This document shows, in pieces, positions 61,628 through 64,000 of a DNA stretch of 64,000 nucleotides. Below the pieces are notes generated by a model. That model ran no database searches, had not been told where the DNA came from, and saw only the letters and a program-made list of their open reading frames with translations. Origin of the DNA: CAZYJR01 sp964647905 (lineage in GTDB: Bacteria; Desulfobacterota; DSM-4660; Desulfatiglandales; HGW-15); contig CAZYJR010000001.1 of the NCBI GenBank assembly GCA_964647905.1, positions 186,001-250,000 of the forward strand, read 5' to 3'. The translations under genes and the position numbers were made by a program. Every line of letters begins with the position of its first letter. Positions within the stretch are counted from its first letter, which is position 1.

Positions 61628-63030
61628 ACGCCTTTGCCCCCCATACCGGGCGCCCCAGGGAGGAGTGCGGCATCTTCGCGGTCTATGACCACCCGGAGGC
61701 GGCCAAGCTCACCTATTTCGGACTCTATGCGCTCCAGCACCGGGGGCAGGAGAGCGCCGGCATCGCCGCCTCGGACGGGACCAGGATGGCGGCCCACAGG
61801 CAGATGGGCCTGGTCCACGACATATTCGACGAGGGGATCCTGGAGCGCCTCTCGGGACGCGTGGCCCTGGGCCACGTGCGCTACTCCACCACCGGCTCCT
61901 CCTTGGCGGTAAACGCCCAGCCCTTCACTGTCAAACACTCGGGCCACTCCCTGGCCGTGGCACACAACGGAAACTTCGTGAATGCCAGGAGCCTTCGGAC
62001 GGCTTTGGAAGAGGAAGGCTCCATCTTCCAGACCACGATGGACAGCGAGATAGCGCTTCACCTGGTGGCCCGGGCCATGAAGCGGGGCCTGGAAGGCGCC
62101 GTGCTGGACATGGCGGGCAAGGTCAAGGGCGCCTACTCCATGGTGCTGCTAACCGAGGACAGCCTTATCGCCATCAGGGACCCCAACGGGTTCCGTCCAC
62201 TGTGCCTGGGCAGGCTGGATTCGGGGTACGTAATCTCATCGGAGACCTGCGCCTTGGACCTGGTGGAGGCCGAGTACGTCCGGGAGGTGGAGCCCGGCGA
62301 GATCCTCGTGGTGAACGGAAACGGACTCAAGAGCCTCCGCATGCAGGGCCCGGCCGGGAAGGCCCAGTGCGTCTTCGAGCTGATCTACTTCGCCAGGCCG
62401 GACAGCAACGTTTTCGGAGAGAACGTCTACCTCTTCAGGAAAAGGCAGGGCGCGCTCATGGCCGAAGAGTACCCGGTGGAGGCCGATCTGGTCATGCCTT
62501 TCCCGGACTCGGGCACCTACGCGGCCATCGGGTATGCCCAGGCCTCGGGGCTCCCCCTGGAGATGGGGATGATAAGGAACCACTACGTGGGCCGCACCTT
62601 TATCCAGCCCTCCCAGAGCATGCGTGACTTCGGGGTCAAGGTGAAGCTCAACCCGGTGAGGGACCTCCTCCGGGACAAGCGGGTTGTCATAGTGGAGGAT
62701 TCCATCATCCGGGGCACCACGGCCCGGACCAGGATAAAGACCCTTAGAAGGATAGGGGCCCGCGAGATCCACATGCTGGTGAGCTGCCCCCCCCACCGGT
62801 TCCCCTGCCACTACGGGATCGATTTCTCCACCCGCGGGGAGCTGATAGCGGCCAGCAAGTCGGTGGAGGAGATCAGGGAGTTCACGGGCCTGGACAGCTT
62901 GGGGTACCTCAGCCTCGACGGCCTGGTGCAGGCCTCGGCGATTCCCAGAGAGGACCTCTGCCTGGCCTGCTTTGACGGGCGTTATCCCGTGCCCATCGAG
63001 GAGGAAGTCTCCAAGTACAGCCTGGAGTAA
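61624..63030 (+). CDS. purF: Amidophosphoribosyltransferase
   Basis: A 468-residue enzyme for the first step of purine synthesis. The class II glutaminase nucleophile is Cys15 in REECGIF after a short propeptide. Cysteines in CVFELIYFARPDS, CPPHRFPC and CLACFDGRY match the [4Fe-4S] type of Bacillus PurF, which is oxygen-sensitive. The PRPP motif is VVIVEDSIIRGTT. Translationally coupled to carB. Confidence 0.96.
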   Translation: MNAFAPHTGRPREECGIFAVYDHPEAAKLTYFGLYALQHRGQESAGIAASDGTRMAAHRQMGLVHDIFDEGILERLSGRVALGHVRYSTTGSSLAVNAQPFTVKHSGHSLAVAHNGNFVNARSLRTALEEEGSIFQTTMDSEIALHLVARAMKRGLEGAVLDMAGKVKGAYSMVLLTEDSLIAIRDPNGFRPLCLGRLDSGYVISSETCALDLVEAEYVREVEPGEILVVNGNGLKSLRMQGPAGKAQCVFELIYFARPDSNVFGENVYLFRKRQGALMAEEYPVEADLVMPFPDSGTYAAIGYAQASGLPLEMGMIRNHYVGRTFIQPSQSMRDFGVKVKLNPVRDLLRDKRVVIVEDSIIRGTTARTRIKTLRRIGAREIHMLVSCPPHRFPCHYGIDFSTRGELIAASKSVEEIREFTGLDSLGYLSLDGLVQASAIPREDLCLACFDGRYPVPIEEEVSKYSLE

Positions 63031-63044
63031 GGGGCCTTATCAAC

Positions 63045-64000
63045 ATGGCAACAGGAAAGCCCTCGGAATCGCCTCCGGACAAGATCGCGTGCCTCTACGA
63101 GATAACCCGTGCGCTCCATGCCACGCTGGATCTCAGGAAGGCCTTGTATCATGTCCTGGACCTCATGTCCGAGCGCCTCGGCATGAACCGGGGATCAATC
63201 ACGCTCCTGACCCCGGAGACCTCGGAGATACATATCGTGGTGGCACACGGCGCCGGCTCGGCCCCCTCCAGGAGCCGCTACAAGCTGGGAGAGGGGATCA
63301 CCGGCCGCGTGGTGGAGTCCGGCCGGCCCATGGCGATCCCCCACCTGGACGAAGAGCCCCTGTTCCTGGACCGGACCAAGGCCAGGAGCCGGCTGGACAA
63401 GTCCAAGATCTCCTTCATCTGCGTTCCAATCAAGGAGGGCCGCCGCGTGCTGGGCGCTCTCAGCGTGGACCGGGCCTTCGACGCCTCCTCCCCCCTGGAC
63501 GACGACGTCACTCTCCTCACCATAATCGGCGGACTGATAGCCCAAAAGCTGAGCCTCCTCGAGCGGATCAACCGTGAGAAGGAGCAGCTGGATCGGGAAA
63601 ACCTGAGGCTCAGAAAGGAGCTCAGCAAGAAGTACAGCTTCAGCAACATCATAGGCAACAGCCGCAAGATGCAGGAGGTCTTCCACCTGATAACCCAGGT
63701 GGCAAAGAGCAACGCCAACGTGCTCCTCCTGGGGGAGAGCGGCACCGGCAAGGAGCTGGCTGCAAACGCCATCCACTACAACAGCCTCCGCTCGAGCAAG
63801 CCCCTGATCAAGGTCAACTGCGCGGCCCTCCCGGCCAACCTGGTGGAGGCGGAGCTTTTCGGCCATGAAAAAGGGGCGTTCACCGGAGCCGACCGCCAGA
63901 AAGAGGGCAAGTTCGAGCTGGCCAACGGCGGGTCCATATTCCTGGACGAGATTGGCTCCCTGGACCTGGAGAGCCAGGGCAAGCTCCTTAGGGTGCTCCA
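63045..64000 (+). CDS. Sigma-54-dependent activator with GAF domain (NifA-like), 3'-truncated
   Basis: 318 codons are visible before the window ends. Residues ~10-175 are a GAF sensor domain; a Q-linker-like charged helix (ERINREKEQLDRENLRLRKE) follows, then the AAA+ domain with Walker A LLGESGTGKE, the sigma-54 contact loop GAFTGA and Walker B SIFLDEIG. No receiver domain is present. The GAF-AAA+ order matches NifA-type activators. It lies 14 nt after purF with AAGGGG before the ATG, so it probably belongs to the same operon. A link to the glnA sigma-54 promoter is possible. Confidence 0.92.
   Translation, partial: MATGKPSESPPDKIACLYEITRALHATLDLRKALYHVLDLMSERLGMNRGSITLLTPETSEIHIVVAHGAGSAPSRSRYKLGEGITGRVVESGRPMAIPHLDEEPLFLDRTKARSRLDKSKISFICVPIKEGRRVLGALSVDRAFDASSPLDDDVTLLTIIGGLIAQKLSLLERINREKEQLDRENLRLRKELSKKYSFSNIIGNSRKMQEVFHLITQVAKSNANVLLLGESGTGKELAANAIHYNSLRSSKPLIKVNCAALPANLVEAELFGHEKGAFTGADRQKEGKFELANGGSIFLDEIGSLDLESQGKLLRVL

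Noticed and set aside
1..64000. Mobile elements, prophage or CRISPR
   Set aside because: No transposase, integrase, terminal repeats or spaced direct repeats were found. Only the 26.2-26.8 kb pair looks foreign, by base composition.

Overview
The window is 64 kb of GC-rich, gene-dense bacterial chromosome with no rRNA, tRNA, CRISPR array or recognisable insertion sequence. The gene content suggests an anaerobic Desulfobacterota (former Deltaproteobacteria), probably a syntrophic or sulfate-reducing degrader of fatty or aromatic acids. The evidence is a 2-hydroxyacyl-CoA dehydratase/benzoyl-CoA reductase-type enzyme with its ATP-dependent activator, a fadNAE-type beta-oxidation operon, formate-THF ligase, an EF-G with the AHIDSGKTT P-loop typical of the spirochaete/planctomycete/delta group, and indirect tRNA amidation by GatCAB. 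The taxonomy is inference.

Left part (1-26 kb). A CoA-ester catabolic cluster (dehydratase subunit, activator, acyl-CoA ligase, thiolase) is followed by a YkgJ-type Cys-cluster protein, fhs, proC and a hydrolase. Next comes a gene fusing a degenerate receiver domain to a phosphofructokinase-like domain. A two-gene cassette for a diacetamido-sugar follows (aminotransferase plus a fused oxidoreductase/acyltransferase). After a CoA-disulfide-reductase-like flavoprotein and an SDR comes fadN-fadA-fadE, preceded by a -35/-10 promoter and a 22-bp palindrome that fits the TetR-type FadR operator. An EF-G gene is translationally coupled to a small P-loop ATPase, and ampG follows.

Middle part (26-43 kb). 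Here are an AT-richer nucleotidyltransferase plus micro-ORF pair, map with a SEC-C finger, queG, flavoproteins, hydrolases, HNH and HIT proteins, a RhaD-like aldolase, and an EAL-HDOD protein behind a perfect AT-rich palindrome. AmpG, an AmgK-like kinase, a MurU-like nucleotidyltransferase and NagZ together outline the anabolic peptidoglycan recycling route. A biotin module (birA-bioY-ecfA-ecfT) carries a perfect BirA-type operator that overlaps the end of gatB.

Right part (42-64 kb). Almost every gene makes or spends glutamine amide nitrogen: gatB, gatA, an aspS-gatC fusion, glnA (behind a consensus sigma-54 promoter), gltB, gltD, hisH, hisF, carA, carB, purF, and finally a GAF/AAA+ sigma-54 activator that runs off the right edge. 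The aspS-gatC fusion, which keeps residues known from non-discriminating AspRS, would tether the mischarging synthetase to the amidotransferase. The receiver-PFK fusion, this fusion and the glutamine gene array are the most unusual features of the window. Motif assignments and residue equivalences were made by eye.
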